Source of the DNA: Emticicia sp. 21SJ11W-3
GTDB lineage: Bacteria; Bacteroidota; Bacteroidia; Cytophagales; Spirosomataceae
Assembly (NCBI RefSeq): GCF_024138715.1
Contig: NZ_CP092074.1
Location: forward strand, 4,464,001 to 4,528,000
DNA: 64,000 bases
Direction: 5' to 3'
Shown: positions 56,312 to 64,000 of the stretch, piece after piece
Numbering within the stretch: the first letter of the stretch is position 1
Layout of the letters: each line of letters starts with the position of its first letter
Program-made: the position numbers and the translations under genes
Notes under the pieces: generated by a model
Database searches by the model: none
What the model saw: only the letters and a program-made list of their open reading frames with translations
Told to the model about the DNA's origin: nothing

Positions 56312-58240
56312 CCACCAATCGCACCATATAGGAATTGAAACATCTTGAAAAAAACATTGTATTTTCTGGCACCGCCTACCACCAATCGCACCATATAGGA
56401 ATTGAAACGAAAGCATGAACGAATTACAGTTGTTCAGCAATTACGCCACCAATCGCACCATATAGGAATTGAAACTTACTTCTTTGCTCTTCTTTCCTGC
56501 AATTCCTGCGCCACCAATCGCACCATATAGGAATTGAAACAACATTTCCGCTAGTTTTTGTTGGGTAAAATTCTTCCACCAATCGCACCATATAGGAATT
56601 GAAACTAAACGGTATTGAAGTACCGGCAATAGCCGCTTTTTCCACCAATCGCACCATATAGGAATTGAAACACGATTAGCAAGGCGGTAAAAGCTATATA
56701 AAGCAAATCCACCAATCGCACCATATAGGAATTGAAACCTTCTTCGGCCATGGTTTTCAAGTCTTCCATTTTCGCCACCAATCGCACCATATAGGAATTG
56801 AAACAAATTGATAGGCTCCTATGATAGCTTTGCTCCTAACCACCAATCGCACCATATAGGAATTGAAACTTTGATAAAATCTTTTTTATTGGTTACTGAC
56901 CATTCCCACCAATCGCACCATATAGGAATTGAAACTCGTAATTTTTATCGTTTATATAGCGGGTGAAATAAGCCACCAATCGCACCATATAGGAATTGAA
57001 ACTTTGGTGACGCAAAGTCAATCGCCATGCTTGCTAACCACCAATCGCACCATATAGGAATTGAAACAAAACCATGAGGGTTTGAAAGTTCAGGACAGAA
57101 GAGCCACCAATCGCACCATATAGGAATTGAAACGCCATTCCATACGCATCTATATTATTCGAATATTCCACCAATCGCACCATATAGGAATTGAAACTTG
57201 TATTAATTCCGTTAATGATTAATTGATAGGACAACCACCAATCGCACCATATAGGAATTGAAACTTAAATAGCTGTCCAAGATAGTTTTCTATTGATTGT
57301 TCCACCAATCGCACCATATAGGAATTGAAACATAAATTCGGTCAACTCTTCTTCTTTTCCTTTTTTTACCACCAATCGCACCATATAGGAATTGAAACAA
57401 GAAGTGTAATGTGTATGTGTGGGAGGATGAGGTGATCCACCAATCGCACCATATAGGAATTGAAACGTTATTAGGAAAAAGAAAGTAGTTTGTTTGAGAT
57501 TGACCACCAATCGCACCATATAGGAATTGAAACAAGAAACCAGATGCAGGCGGTTAAAAATCTGGCACACCACCAATCGCACCATATAGGAATTGAAACT
57601 GCCATTAGCAGCCACAAGCCTGTTCACATCACTACCACCAATCGCACCATATAGGAATTGAAACAGGCGCGACTACCCGGAAGAACTAATTAACTATTTA
57701 CCACCAATCGCACCATATAGGAATTGAAACAAACGGCCTTTTATCAGGAACTTAGACTATAACAAGCCACCAATCGCACCATATAGGAATTGAAACTCAA
57801 AAACTTGCTTTACAAAAAATGACATTGCAGCACCACCAATCGCACCATATAGGAATTGAAACTGTTTTTATTTTCTAATCTTCGTAAATAACTCCCTGCC
57901 CACCAATCGCACCATATAGGAATTGAAACCCTGTAAAATCTTGTATTAAATAGCCCTGCCCGCCGTCCACCAATCGCACCATACAGGAATTGATATACGA
58001 GATACAAAAATAGAATTTCCGGAATGACTTTACCTTTGCTGCCGCTGTGGCTATAAAATCAATCATTAGCATTAAACTATAATTTATATATCCTTAGCCA
58101 CTATTTTTCCTGCTTTCTTTCTATTCATTCACTAAATTGCTTTCCATATTCTTCAGTTTTATAGCTTACGCTGTTATCAATCAAAAAAAAAATTAAATAT
58201 TCTGTAATGTTTCGTTAGGTGGGTCGTCTATGTTATTGAA

Positions 58241-58759
58241 ATGGATTTAAAAGTATTTACACAATCGGTTCTTCAACACCAGGCACGCTTATACAGAGTG
58301 GCCAAACTCTACCTCAAGAACGCTGAGGAAGCCGAAGACACCGTGCAGGAAGTATTTTTGAAACTGTGGGACAAACGACAACAGCTTGAGACATACCAGA
58401 GTGTGGAAGCGCTGGCAGTACAGATGACCAAGAACCTTTGCCTTGACAAACTGAAGTCGTATGCCTACAACCACACGCAAACTGGTTTAGAGACCATTGA
58501 TATGGGCGAAATTGCCTACACACCTTATGAACAGGTGGAGTTAACCGATAGTAATGAATTATTAAAGAAGATTATTGACGCCTTGCCTGAAATTCAGAAA
58601 ACGGTTTTGCATCTGCGCGATGTGGAAGAGTATTCATTTGAAGACATTGAGCAGGTTACAGGCCTGACCGTCAACAATATCAGAGTTATTTTATCAAGAG
58701 CCCGGAAGAGTGTCAGAGACAGTTATTTAAAAGTGAACAATTATGCATCAGGAAATTGA
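58241..58759 (+). CDS. ECF-family RNA polymerase sigma factor
   Basis: 172 residues. Region 2 is at about 24-46 (AEEAEDTVQEVFLKLWDKR), region 4 at about 118-163 (LPEIQKTVLHLRDVEEYSFEDIEQVTGLTVNNIRVILSRAR). It likely serves the operon that follows: its last 17 bases overlap the gene for a membrane-anchored partner, and two exported DUF4097 proteins come next. It is a second, clearly different ECF factor from that at 974-1528. Confidence 0.92.
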   Translation: MDLKVFTQSVLQHQARLYRVAKLYLKNAEEAEDTVQEVFLKLWDKRQQLETYQSVEALAVQMTKNLCLDKLKSYAYNHTQTGLETIDMGEIAYTPYEQVELTDSNELLKKIIDALPEIQKTVLHLRDVEEYSFEDIEQVTGLTVNNIRVILSRARKSVRDSYLKVNNYASGN

Positions 58760-59492
58760 AAAATTATTGGAGAAGTACTACGAGGGAGAAACGTCGCTAC
58801 AGGAAGAAAAGTATATCAAAGATTTTTTCAGTAAAAGCGATGTACCACCCCATTTGCAACACCATGTGGCCGAATTTGGGTATTACCAAAAGGCAGCGGA
58901 AGAGCAACCCTCTGTGCAAATAAAAACTCAGGTATTAAACACCATACAAAAGCGCGGAAGGGTGGTGCAGTTTGGCATCGTCAGCAGAAGAATAGCCGCC
59001 GGCATTGCCTTGTTAATTGGCGGATTTACCGCCGGATACTATTTCAATAACAGTCGGCCGGATATACTGATTGTTGAAAGCACACCAGAATCAAACCTGA
59101 AAAAAACCTTACAGTTTGAACAGGTGAAACTGACGTCGGCCAGTGACCGGATTGATGCCGTACACCAAAGCCTTGAGCTGAAAGAGCTTGACCAGGAGCT
59201 GATACAGTTGTTAATCAATACCCTGAATTTCGACGACAACGTAAACGTACGTTTAGCTGCCTGCCAGGCACTGGCTCGCTTTGGAGATGAACCCATGGTA
59301 CGAGAAGGGCTCATTCAGTCGCTCAAAATACAAACCGACCCAAATATTCAGATTACGCTTATTGAGCTGCTGGTAATAATGAAAGAGAAACGCGCATCAA
59401 CTACCCTTGAGCAAATCTCTAAAGACAAAGCAGCATTGGATATTGTACGTCTGAAAGCACAGGAAGGCGCAGCCAGATTAATAACCTTATAA
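58743..59492 (+). CDS. Membrane-anchored HEAT-repeat protein, putative anti-sigma
   Basis: 249 residues. The N-terminal 75 residues are acidic and helical (EIEKLLEKYYEGETSLQEEK), like cytosolic sigma-binding domains. One transmembrane helix sits at about 80-98 (IAAGIALLIGGFTAGYYF). The outer part has HEAT-like helical repeats (NVRLAACQALARFGDEPMVREG). The gene overlaps the sigma gene. The architecture suggests it holds the sigma factor until an outside signal acts on the HEAT domain; this is inference. Confidence 0.75.
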   Translation: MHQEIEKLLEKYYEGETSLQEEKYIKDFFSKSDVPPHLQHHVAEFGYYQKAAEEQPSVQIKTQVLNTIQKRGRVVQFGIVSRRIAAGIALLIGGFTAGYYFNNSRPDILIVESTPESNLKKTLQFEQVKLTSASDRIDAVHQSLELKELDQELIQLLINTLNFDDNVNVRLAACQALARFGDEPMVREGLIQSLKIQTDPNIQITLIELLVIMKEKRASTTLEQISKDKAALDIVRLKAQEGAARLITL

Positions 59493-59589
59493 ACAATTAA
59501 CAACAAACGGATTTTCGAAGAAATGTAAGGCCTTGTTCAGAGATTATCCCATTTTTAATCGATTCAGAATTATCTAAAAGCAAATTACA

Positions 59590-60366
59590 ATGAAAAAACA
59601 CATGCTTATATTCGCCTGTCTTTTTCTGACAGCCCTTTATACCCAGGCGCAGGAATACAAACATAAACTTGCCAACAACGCCAGCAGCAAAATAGCCATA
59701 GAGCTGGATGCCGACAACCTGAAGATTGAAGGCCATGCCGGTGATGAGGTGATTATCAGAGGCGGAAGTACTGAAATACTACCTGAACAAGCCAAGGGTT
59801 TAAAAGCCTTGTATAATACAAACGTTGATAATACCGGTATCGGGCTTTCTGTTACGTCAGAAGGCGGAATATTAAAGATTGAAAAAGCATCAAGAAAGTC
59901 GGCTAAATACACAATTCTAATCCCGAATAAGGCCAGCCTGATATACACACAGATTAACTGGCAAGGCTCTTGGATAGCCATCAACAATGTAGAAGGAGAC
60001 CTGGAAATGAAAACCAACAATGCCGATATGAAACTGAATAACGTTACAGGGCCTATTGTAGCCAGCAGTATCAGTGGCAATTTCACGGCTGTTTTCAAAA
60101 ACGTGAACCAATCAAAACCATGTGCTATTTCTCTGGTGAGCGGCGAGATTGACCTTACGCTGCCCTCTACCACAAAAGCTTCGGTATTGGTAAAATCGGT
60201 AACAGGTGAGGTTTACAGCGACCTTGACATGAACCTGAAACCTGGTAAAGATGGTTTGCCAAAAGTGAGTGGCGGCCACAATATTGCAGGCACCCTGAAT
60301 GGCGGCGGCGTGAACCTGAATCTGAATTCGGTAAGCGGCAATATTTACCTACGCAAGCAAAAATAA
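59590..60366 (+). CDS. Exported DUF4097-type beta-repeat protein
   Basis: 258 residues with a signal peptide (LIFACLFLTALYTQAQ). The remainder is made of repeating beta strands rich in asparagine and glycine (IEGHAGDEVIIRGG, NNVEGDLEMKTNNADMKLNNV, VSGEIDLTLP), the DUF4097 adhesin-like beta-helix pattern. Such proteins are often found with ECF sigma and anti-sigma genes in Bacteroidota; function unknown. It lies 97 bases after the HEAT protein and just before a paralogue. Confidence 0.82.
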   Translation: MKKHMLIFACLFLTALYTQAQEYKHKLANNASSKIAIELDADNLKIEGHAGDEVIIRGGSTEILPEQAKGLKALYNTNVDNTGIGLSVTSEGGILKIEKASRKSAKYTILIPNKASLIYTQINWQGSWIAINNVEGDLEMKTNNADMKLNNVTGPIVASSISGNFTAVFKNVNQSKPCAISLVSGEIDLTLPSTTKASVLVKSVTGEVYSDLDMNLKPGKDGLPKVSGGHNIAGTLNGGGVNLNLNSVSGNIYLRKQK

Positions 60367-60390
60367 CAACCTTTGTCCTATATAAAAATT

Positions 60391-61095
60391 ATGAAAAAGC
60401 TATTAATATTACTTATGCTGGCATTTAGCCAGTACAGCGGCTACGCACAAAAAATAAAACTAATTGAAAAGCACCTGCCTTTTTCTGCCGCTCAATCGGT
60501 TAATCTTAATCTCAGATTTGCCGATGACATTCAGGTAAAATACTGGGATAAAGCCGAGGTTTACGTAAAAATTGCTGTAGAAATAAACTCTGGTAAGCTG
60601 AATGATGCGTTGACGGTAAGCAGTAACAGTACAACAAACGAGATAAGTCTGAAAACCGATTTTAACAATGCGCTGCTTGAAGACGGGAATGTAGAAGACT
60701 GCCCCGATAGCAAAGCCCACCAATCATCATGGAACCGCAACGGCAAAAACTATTATGTATGCAGTAAAATAAACTATGAGGTTTATCTGCCTAAGCAAGC
60801 CGAACTAGAGCTGGAAACGATAAGCGGAAACATCTGGATTAACTCTGTTTACAGCTCAATAAAAGCCAAGAGCATCAGCGGGTTTGTTGATGTAAGCTGG
60901 CCGAAAGGCAAAGGTGGAACCCTTGGCATGAAAACCGTTACCGGTGAAGTTTACTCAGACCTGAAAATTGATTTCACCAGCAAAAGACAAAAGAACCCTT
61001 TAGTTGGGTATCCGCTTGAAGGCACCGTAAATGGTGGCGGCCCCAAAGTAACGTTAGAGTCTATCAGTAATAATTTATATGTAAGAAGTAAATAA
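60391..61095 (+). CDS. Exported DUF4097-type protein, paralogue
   Basis: 234 residues from the ATG at 60391 (MKKLLILLMLAFSQYSGYAQ, signal peptide). Beta-repeat composition as in the preceding gene, with shared motifs ISGNIWI, KTVTGEVYSDL and GTVNGGGPKVTLESISNNLYVRSK at the end, showing common ancestry. A pair of cysteines (CPDSKAHQSSWNRNGKNYYVC) may form a disulphide. Last gene of the sigma operon, closed by a terminator. Confidence 0.82.
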   Translation: MKKLLILLMLAFSQYSGYAQKIKLIEKHLPFSAAQSVNLNLRFADDIQVKYWDKAEVYVKIAVEINSGKLNDALTVSSNSTTNEISLKTDFNNALLEDGNVEDCPDSKAHQSSWNRNGKNYYVCSKINYEVYLPKQAELELETISGNIWINSVYSSIKAKSISGFVDVSWPKGKGGTLGMKTVTGEVYSDLKIDFTSKRQKNPLVGYPLEGTVNGGGPKVTLESISNNLYVRSK

Positions 61096-61106
61096 TAAGT
61101 TGTTGG

Positions 61107-61157
61107 TCCGGTGGTTTAACCTGCTCATCACAGGATTTGAATCACCGGATTTTTTTA
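61107..61157 (+). terminator. Intrinsic terminator of the sigma/DUF4097 operon
   Basis: TCCGGTGGTT (61107-61116) pairs with AATCACCGGA (61140-61149) with one G-T pair, enclosing a smaller CCTG/CAGG stem, then a 7-8 base T-run. Confidence 0.85.
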
Positions 61158-61252
61158 TCCAATAACCAGCCACCCCAACACAATGGCTTATATTGAACCA
61201 TGCCCGACAATCCTGTAAGGGGCTTATCAGGCAAGGTTTTAACCACTATTCT

Positions 61253-61621
61253 TCAATTCTTCAGAACAGCCACGCGTGACACCTGGCTTTCAATGTTAAA
61301 ATCGTAGATTAATTTCTCATTTCCGGCAGATACCGCCAGGGTATAAGCGCCGTCGTCAAGATGCTCTACATTCAGCACCAATGGTTTATTAGTCTGGCTA
61401 AGCTCCTGATAAAACACTTCACCCTTAGCGTTATAAATTTCAATGCTTGCGGTATTTTTTGTTACATCATCAAAAAGTACTTTCAGACGAAGATTGCTCA
61501 TATCTAAAACACTGATTTTTGATTCGGTTTTTGTGTCTTTGGCAACCGGAGTTTCTGCTTTTGCATAGCTAAAGCTGCTGATAACTAAACCCAGGGCAAG
61601 AATAAAAAATGACTTTCTCAT
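61253..61621 (-). CDS. Small exported protein with beta-sandwich-like domain
   Basis: 122 residues with a signal peptide (SFFILALGLVISSFSYA). The remaining 95 residues alternate hydrophobic and polar residues (LRLKVLFDDVTKNTASIEIYNAKGEVFY, LDDGAYTLAVSAGNEKLIYDFNI), like the C-terminal sorting-type or DUF3244-like beta-sandwich domains of Bacteroidota. Without a larger cargo in front of it this is a stand-alone domain. Function unknown. Confidence 0.65.
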   Translation of the reverse strand: MRKSFFILALGLVISSFSYAKAETPVAKDTKTESKISVLDMSNLRLKVLFDDVTKNTASIEIYNAKGEVFYQELSQTNKPLVLNVEHLDDGAYTLAVSAGNEKLIYDFNIESQVSRVAVLKN

Positions 61622-61973
61622 GATACATAAAATTTAAAATGTTGAACCGTTTTTTTCTTTGATGAGTCAAATATACAGGTCATTTTTTTAGCAGAAATGC
61701 AGAATAGATAAACCCGGAACCTAAGATGATGAAAGCTGAGAAGGACTTGATATAGGCACATATCGACAAAAAACTGGCAATTTTGGGCTTACAAGGGCAT
61801 ACATCGTCATATTTCAGGTTTTTATCTACCTGCATCACGATTTGTTCCACATCATAAGAGAGGCATTAAACCTTTAAGAATACCGGGGGAGAGTTCAGCA
61901 CAATCAGAAATGGCTGCCCTTGCTGTTTAAATCAGGTAGGTTATGTAAGCAGCGGTGTAAAATTTAAAAACAA
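61622..61973. other. Gene-free stretch
   Basis: About 350 bases between two minus-strand genes, with no supportable open frame or RNA gene seen. The terminator of the alkaline phosphatase gene lies at its right end. Confidence 0.4.
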
Positions 61974-62001
61974 GCCCCATAAAAATATTATTCTATGGGG
62001 C
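61974..62001 (-). terminator. Intrinsic terminator of the alkaline phosphatase gene
   Basis: GCCCCATA (61974-61981) pairs with TATGGGGC (61994-62001). On the minus strand the stem is followed by TTGTTTTTAAATTTT. Confidence 0.8.
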
Positions 62002-62010
62002 CCTTACCAG

Positions 62011-63084
62011 TTATTTGAAATTGAATGCTTTTTTCAGCTTATCAAAAATATCGTTGTTCTTATAAAACCCTGCAAACATTTCAGCGCCTTTGCCGTAAGC
62101 AAAAACCGGAATCATCACAGCTGTATGCCCACCGGTAGTAAACTTGCCCTCCACTTTACCGTCTTTAGAAAGGCCGTTCAAAGAAAAGCCACCAGTTTCA
62201 TGGTCGGCCGTAATTATTACCAGGGTATTACCGTCTTTATCCGCAAAATCAAAGGCCTCGCCAATGGCTTTGTCAAAATCAAGCATTTCGTTCACAATAT
62301 ACTGGGTGTCGTTTGCGTGGCCACCCCAATCTATCTGAGACCCCTCTACCATCAGGAAAAAACCCTTTTTGTTTTGTTTCAGAATATTCAGTGCCGTTTG
62401 GGTAGACACCAGCAACTGGTCTCCCCTGCCCTCCGATATCTTCACCGGGTCGCCCTCTGCAATCAGCCCGGCCAGTTTACCGCTTTTTACTTTGGCCACC
62501 TCATCAATTGACTGCGCAACCTGATAATTTTTGCTTTTCAGTTCATCAAGCAGGTTTCTTCCGTCTTTTCTCTGATTAAAATACTTGCGACCACCCCCAA
62601 TAAACAGGTCAATATCTGTTTTAAGGAAATCAGCCGCTATTTCTTCCGACATCTTTCTTGAAGGCTGATGCGCAATAAATGAAGACGGCGTAGCATCTAC
62701 AATGGCACATGTAGCCACCAGGCCGGTAGCCAGCCCTTTCTGCTCGGCAATTTCAAGAATGGTAGGCAAAGGATTCTTATCTGCATCTACCCCAATTGCG
62801 CCGTTATAGGTCTTCTGCCCGGTAGAAAACGCAGTGGCACCAGCGGCTGAATCGGTAATAAAATTATCGGCCGAATGGTTCTTATGAAAACCAATTACCT
62901 TACTGCGCTCAATGTTAAGCGGGCCTTTAGCCGAAACAATGCCCGAGTAAATCTGGGCGGTACCCATGCCGTCACCAATCAGAAAAATAATGTTTTTTGG
63001 ATACTGATTTTTCTGTGCTTCAACTGTAAACGACCCTATTGTTGCCAAAACAGCAAACATGCTCAACCACAATGTTTTTTTCAT
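62011..63084 (-). CDS. Alkaline phosphatase
   Basis: 357 residues with a signal peptide (LWLSMFAVLATIGSFTVEA). Alkaline phosphatase motifs are in order: IFLIGDGMGTAQ near 33-44 (metal aspartate), TDSAAGATAFSTG near 77-89 with the phosphorylated serine, IDWGGHAND near 256-264, and ITADHETGG near 293-301 with metal-binding histidine. A periplasmic two-zinc phosphomonoesterase that releases phosphate from organic esters. Length is at the short end for the family. Its transcript ends at a clear terminator. Confidence 0.94.
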   Translation of the reverse strand: MKKTLWLSMFAVLATIGSFTVEAQKNQYPKNIIFLIGDGMGTAQIYSGIVSAKGPLNIERSKVIGFHKNHSADNFITDSAAGATAFSTGQKTYNGAIGVDADKNPLPTILEIAEQKGLATGLVATCAIVDATPSSFIAHQPSRKMSEEIAADFLKTDIDLFIGGGRKYFNQRKDGRNLLDELKSKNYQVAQSIDEVAKVKSGKLAGLIAEGDPVKISEGRGDQLLVSTQTALNILKQNKKGFFLMVEGSQIDWGGHANDTQYIVNEMLDFDKAIGEAFDFADKDGNTLVIITADHETGGFSLNGLSKDGKVEGKFTTGGHTAVMIPVFAYGKGAEMFAGFYKNNDIFDKLKKAFNFK

Positions 63085-63546
63085 TAAAATGCTTTTTTTT
63101 ATTAATACCCCGGCCTGCCCTTAAAAGACCATTGTGCACCTGATGCTACACCCAAAGACAGGGTATTAAAATGTGAATAATTATAAAACGAGGGCACAAA
63201 AAACGGAAAGAACCACTAAATAACAGACCAACATTTGTTATGATTTTATTAAGAAAAATACAATCCACACAAGAACAAGCCTGTTTTTGGCGTTTATAGA
63301 GCTAAAAACGTATATATATCCACCAAAATTTTTATCTACTAAATGTGCCATTTGCGTGGCATATTAGCCGTCCACCTCTCCATTTTTGATTAAATCTCCT
63401 AAATAATTATGTTTTTTGTTTACATTTTAGGAAATTTGAACAGCTGCATACGATGAGACACAAAGTATTTACTAACCGAATTTTATTATATCCTGAGGCT
63501 TATCTGAAGAGTTAAATTTACTCTGATGTCTCTTAAATGCGAACAC
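63085..63546. other. Gene-poor stretch with a possible barrel remnant
   Basis: About 460 bases between divergent genes. The only coding-like trace is a stop-bounded minus-strand frame at 63102-63215 (37 residues, no start) that ends in an alternating, aromatic-tipped strand pattern, as outer-membrane barrels do. The rest is AT-rich promoter-like sequence for the response regulator. Confidence 0.3.
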
Positions 63547-63987
63547 ATGAAAACTAAGAATTATAGGATTTTCTACACTGATGACGACCTTGACGATAAA
63601 GAAATTTTTAAAGAAATAATCAACGAAATACATCCCGATTTTTTGATTGAGTTTCAGAGTGACGGGATAGAGTTGCTATCGATGCTGAAAGAAACCCAGG
63701 CCAAGCCGGACATACTGTTTCTTGACCTGAATATGCCTTATGCCGATGGCTTTGAGGTATTGAGTGAAATACGACAAGACTCATCGCATAAAAATCTTCC
63801 TGTGGTGATACTCTCTACATCAAACGATACCAGTTCTATTGCCAAAGCAAAAGAATCTGGGGCTACTCTGTATGTTTGTAAGCCTGATTCTTATACCAAA
63901 CTCAAGAATATTCTTGCCGAGCTATTGAGTTTAAACTGGAACAGCTATTTAGAATCGCAGCCTGTGAAAGAATTTGTTTATTGTTGA
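63547..63987 (+). CDS. Stand-alone response regulator receiver protein
   Basis: 146 residues from the ATG at 63547; an ATG 21 bases upstream is also in frame. The receiver fold is complete: acidic pocket D12-D13-D14, phosphorylated aspartate D60 (LFLDLNMP), S90/T91 (ILSTSND) and K112 (VCKPDS). No output domain, so it works as a CheY- or Rcp-like relay with an unlinked histidine kinase, probably a hybrid or phytochrome-type kinase elsewhere. Confidence 0.92.
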   Translation: MKTKNYRIFYTDDDLDDKEIFKEIINEIHPDFLIEFQSDGIELLSMLKETQAKPDILFLDLNMPYADGFEVLSEIRQDSSHKNLPVVILSTSNDTSSIAKAKESGATLYVCKPDSYTKLKNILAELLSLNWNSYLESQPVKEFVYC

Positions 63988-64000
63988 ACAAATATCTTTT

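Larger units (their letters stand above)
47284..57996 (+). CRISPR. Very large CRISPR array, about 162 repeats and 161 spacers
   Basis: A 30-base repeat, beginning CCACCAATCG and ending GAATTGAAAC, recurs every 64-68 bases; I counted 162 by eye, the last degenerate, with spacers of 34-38 bases. The 3' ATTGAAAC is the usual type I-B 5' handle, so crRNA is read on the plus strand, the same strand as the cas genes. The terminal repeat (57967-57996) has three mismatches and marks the old end. Almost all other repeats are identical, which implies that the array is active or recently homogenised. Several spacers are duplicated. Confidence 0.99.

Noticed and set aside
47284-57996. Spacers targeting genes within this window
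   Set aside because: No spacer was noticed to match the flanking genes, but an exhaustive comparison by eye was not possible; alignment of all spacers to the full genome would decide.
47347-58007. Many open frames with repeated peptides such as SIPIWCDWW, FQFLYGAIGG, NSYMVRLV and HQSHHIGIE
   Set aside because: They are translations of the CRISPR repeat in its reading frames; the 64-68 base period keeps frames open by chance. Not genes.

Overview
The window looks like a chromosomal segment of a Bacteroidota bacterium, most likely in the order Cytophagales. Pointers are a SusC/SusD pair, several RR-motif (Tat-like) exported enzymes, ECF sigma factors paired with membrane partners, DUF4097 proteins, promoters of the TTG-N20-TAnnTTTG type, and few Shine-Dalgarno sites. 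No tRNA or rRNA gene was recognised.

Region 1 (1-1528, minus strand) holds the start of an exported protein cut by the window edge, then an ECF sigma factor and a single-pass membrane partner. Region 2 (1770-18330) is a polysaccharide-utilisation locus. A minus-strand run encodes a GH18 enzyme, a large GH36-like hydrolase, two GH29 alpha-L-fucosidases, an aspartylglucosaminidase-type enzyme, a metallophosphoesterase, a GH125 alpha-mannosidase and a ROK regulator. It diverges from susC-susD across a 678-base AT-rich control region. The enzyme set fits breakdown of fucosylated N-linked glycans: core cleavage (GH18), fucose removal (GH29), alpha-1,6-mannose removal (GH125) and Asn-GlcNAc cleavage.

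Region 3 (18587-28613) is mostly housekeeping: a membrane protein, CvpA, nrdB, a glycosyltransferase, an M16 peptidase, a class V aminotransferase, a DoxX-like remnant, DUF1801, an MBL hydrolase and YgiQ. Region 4 (29237-33211) has three exported or RR-motif Gfo/Idh/MocA oxidoreductases in a row behind a long leader with a foldable element. Region 5 (33495-37124) has a small membrane protein, a decayed copy of an ATP-grasp gene, the intact ATP-grasp gene, a sugar-phosphate transferase and a NeuD-type acetyltransferase (surface glycan assembly).

Region 6 (37181-57996) is a complete type I CRISPR-Cas system of the Bacteroidota I-B/PGING kind: cas6, a WYL regulator, a 43-residue zinc-ribbon ORF, a second cas6, cas5, cas3, cas8 (csp2-like), cas7 (csp1-like), cas4, cas1, cas2, a leader, and a very large array of about 162 repeats and 161 spacers. 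The interference cassette (about 39.0-45.2 kb) is much more AT-rich than the flanking cas6/WYL and cas4-cas1-cas2 genes, so the locus looks mosaic. The array contains duplicated spacers, two spacers from overlapping protospacers (which suggest a 5' CCA PAM) and spacers that hold hairpins.

Region 7 (58241-63987) has a second ECF sigma factor with a membrane HEAT-repeat partner, two exported DUF4097 proteins ending at a strong terminator, a small exported protein, an alkaline phosphatase and a stand-alone response regulator.
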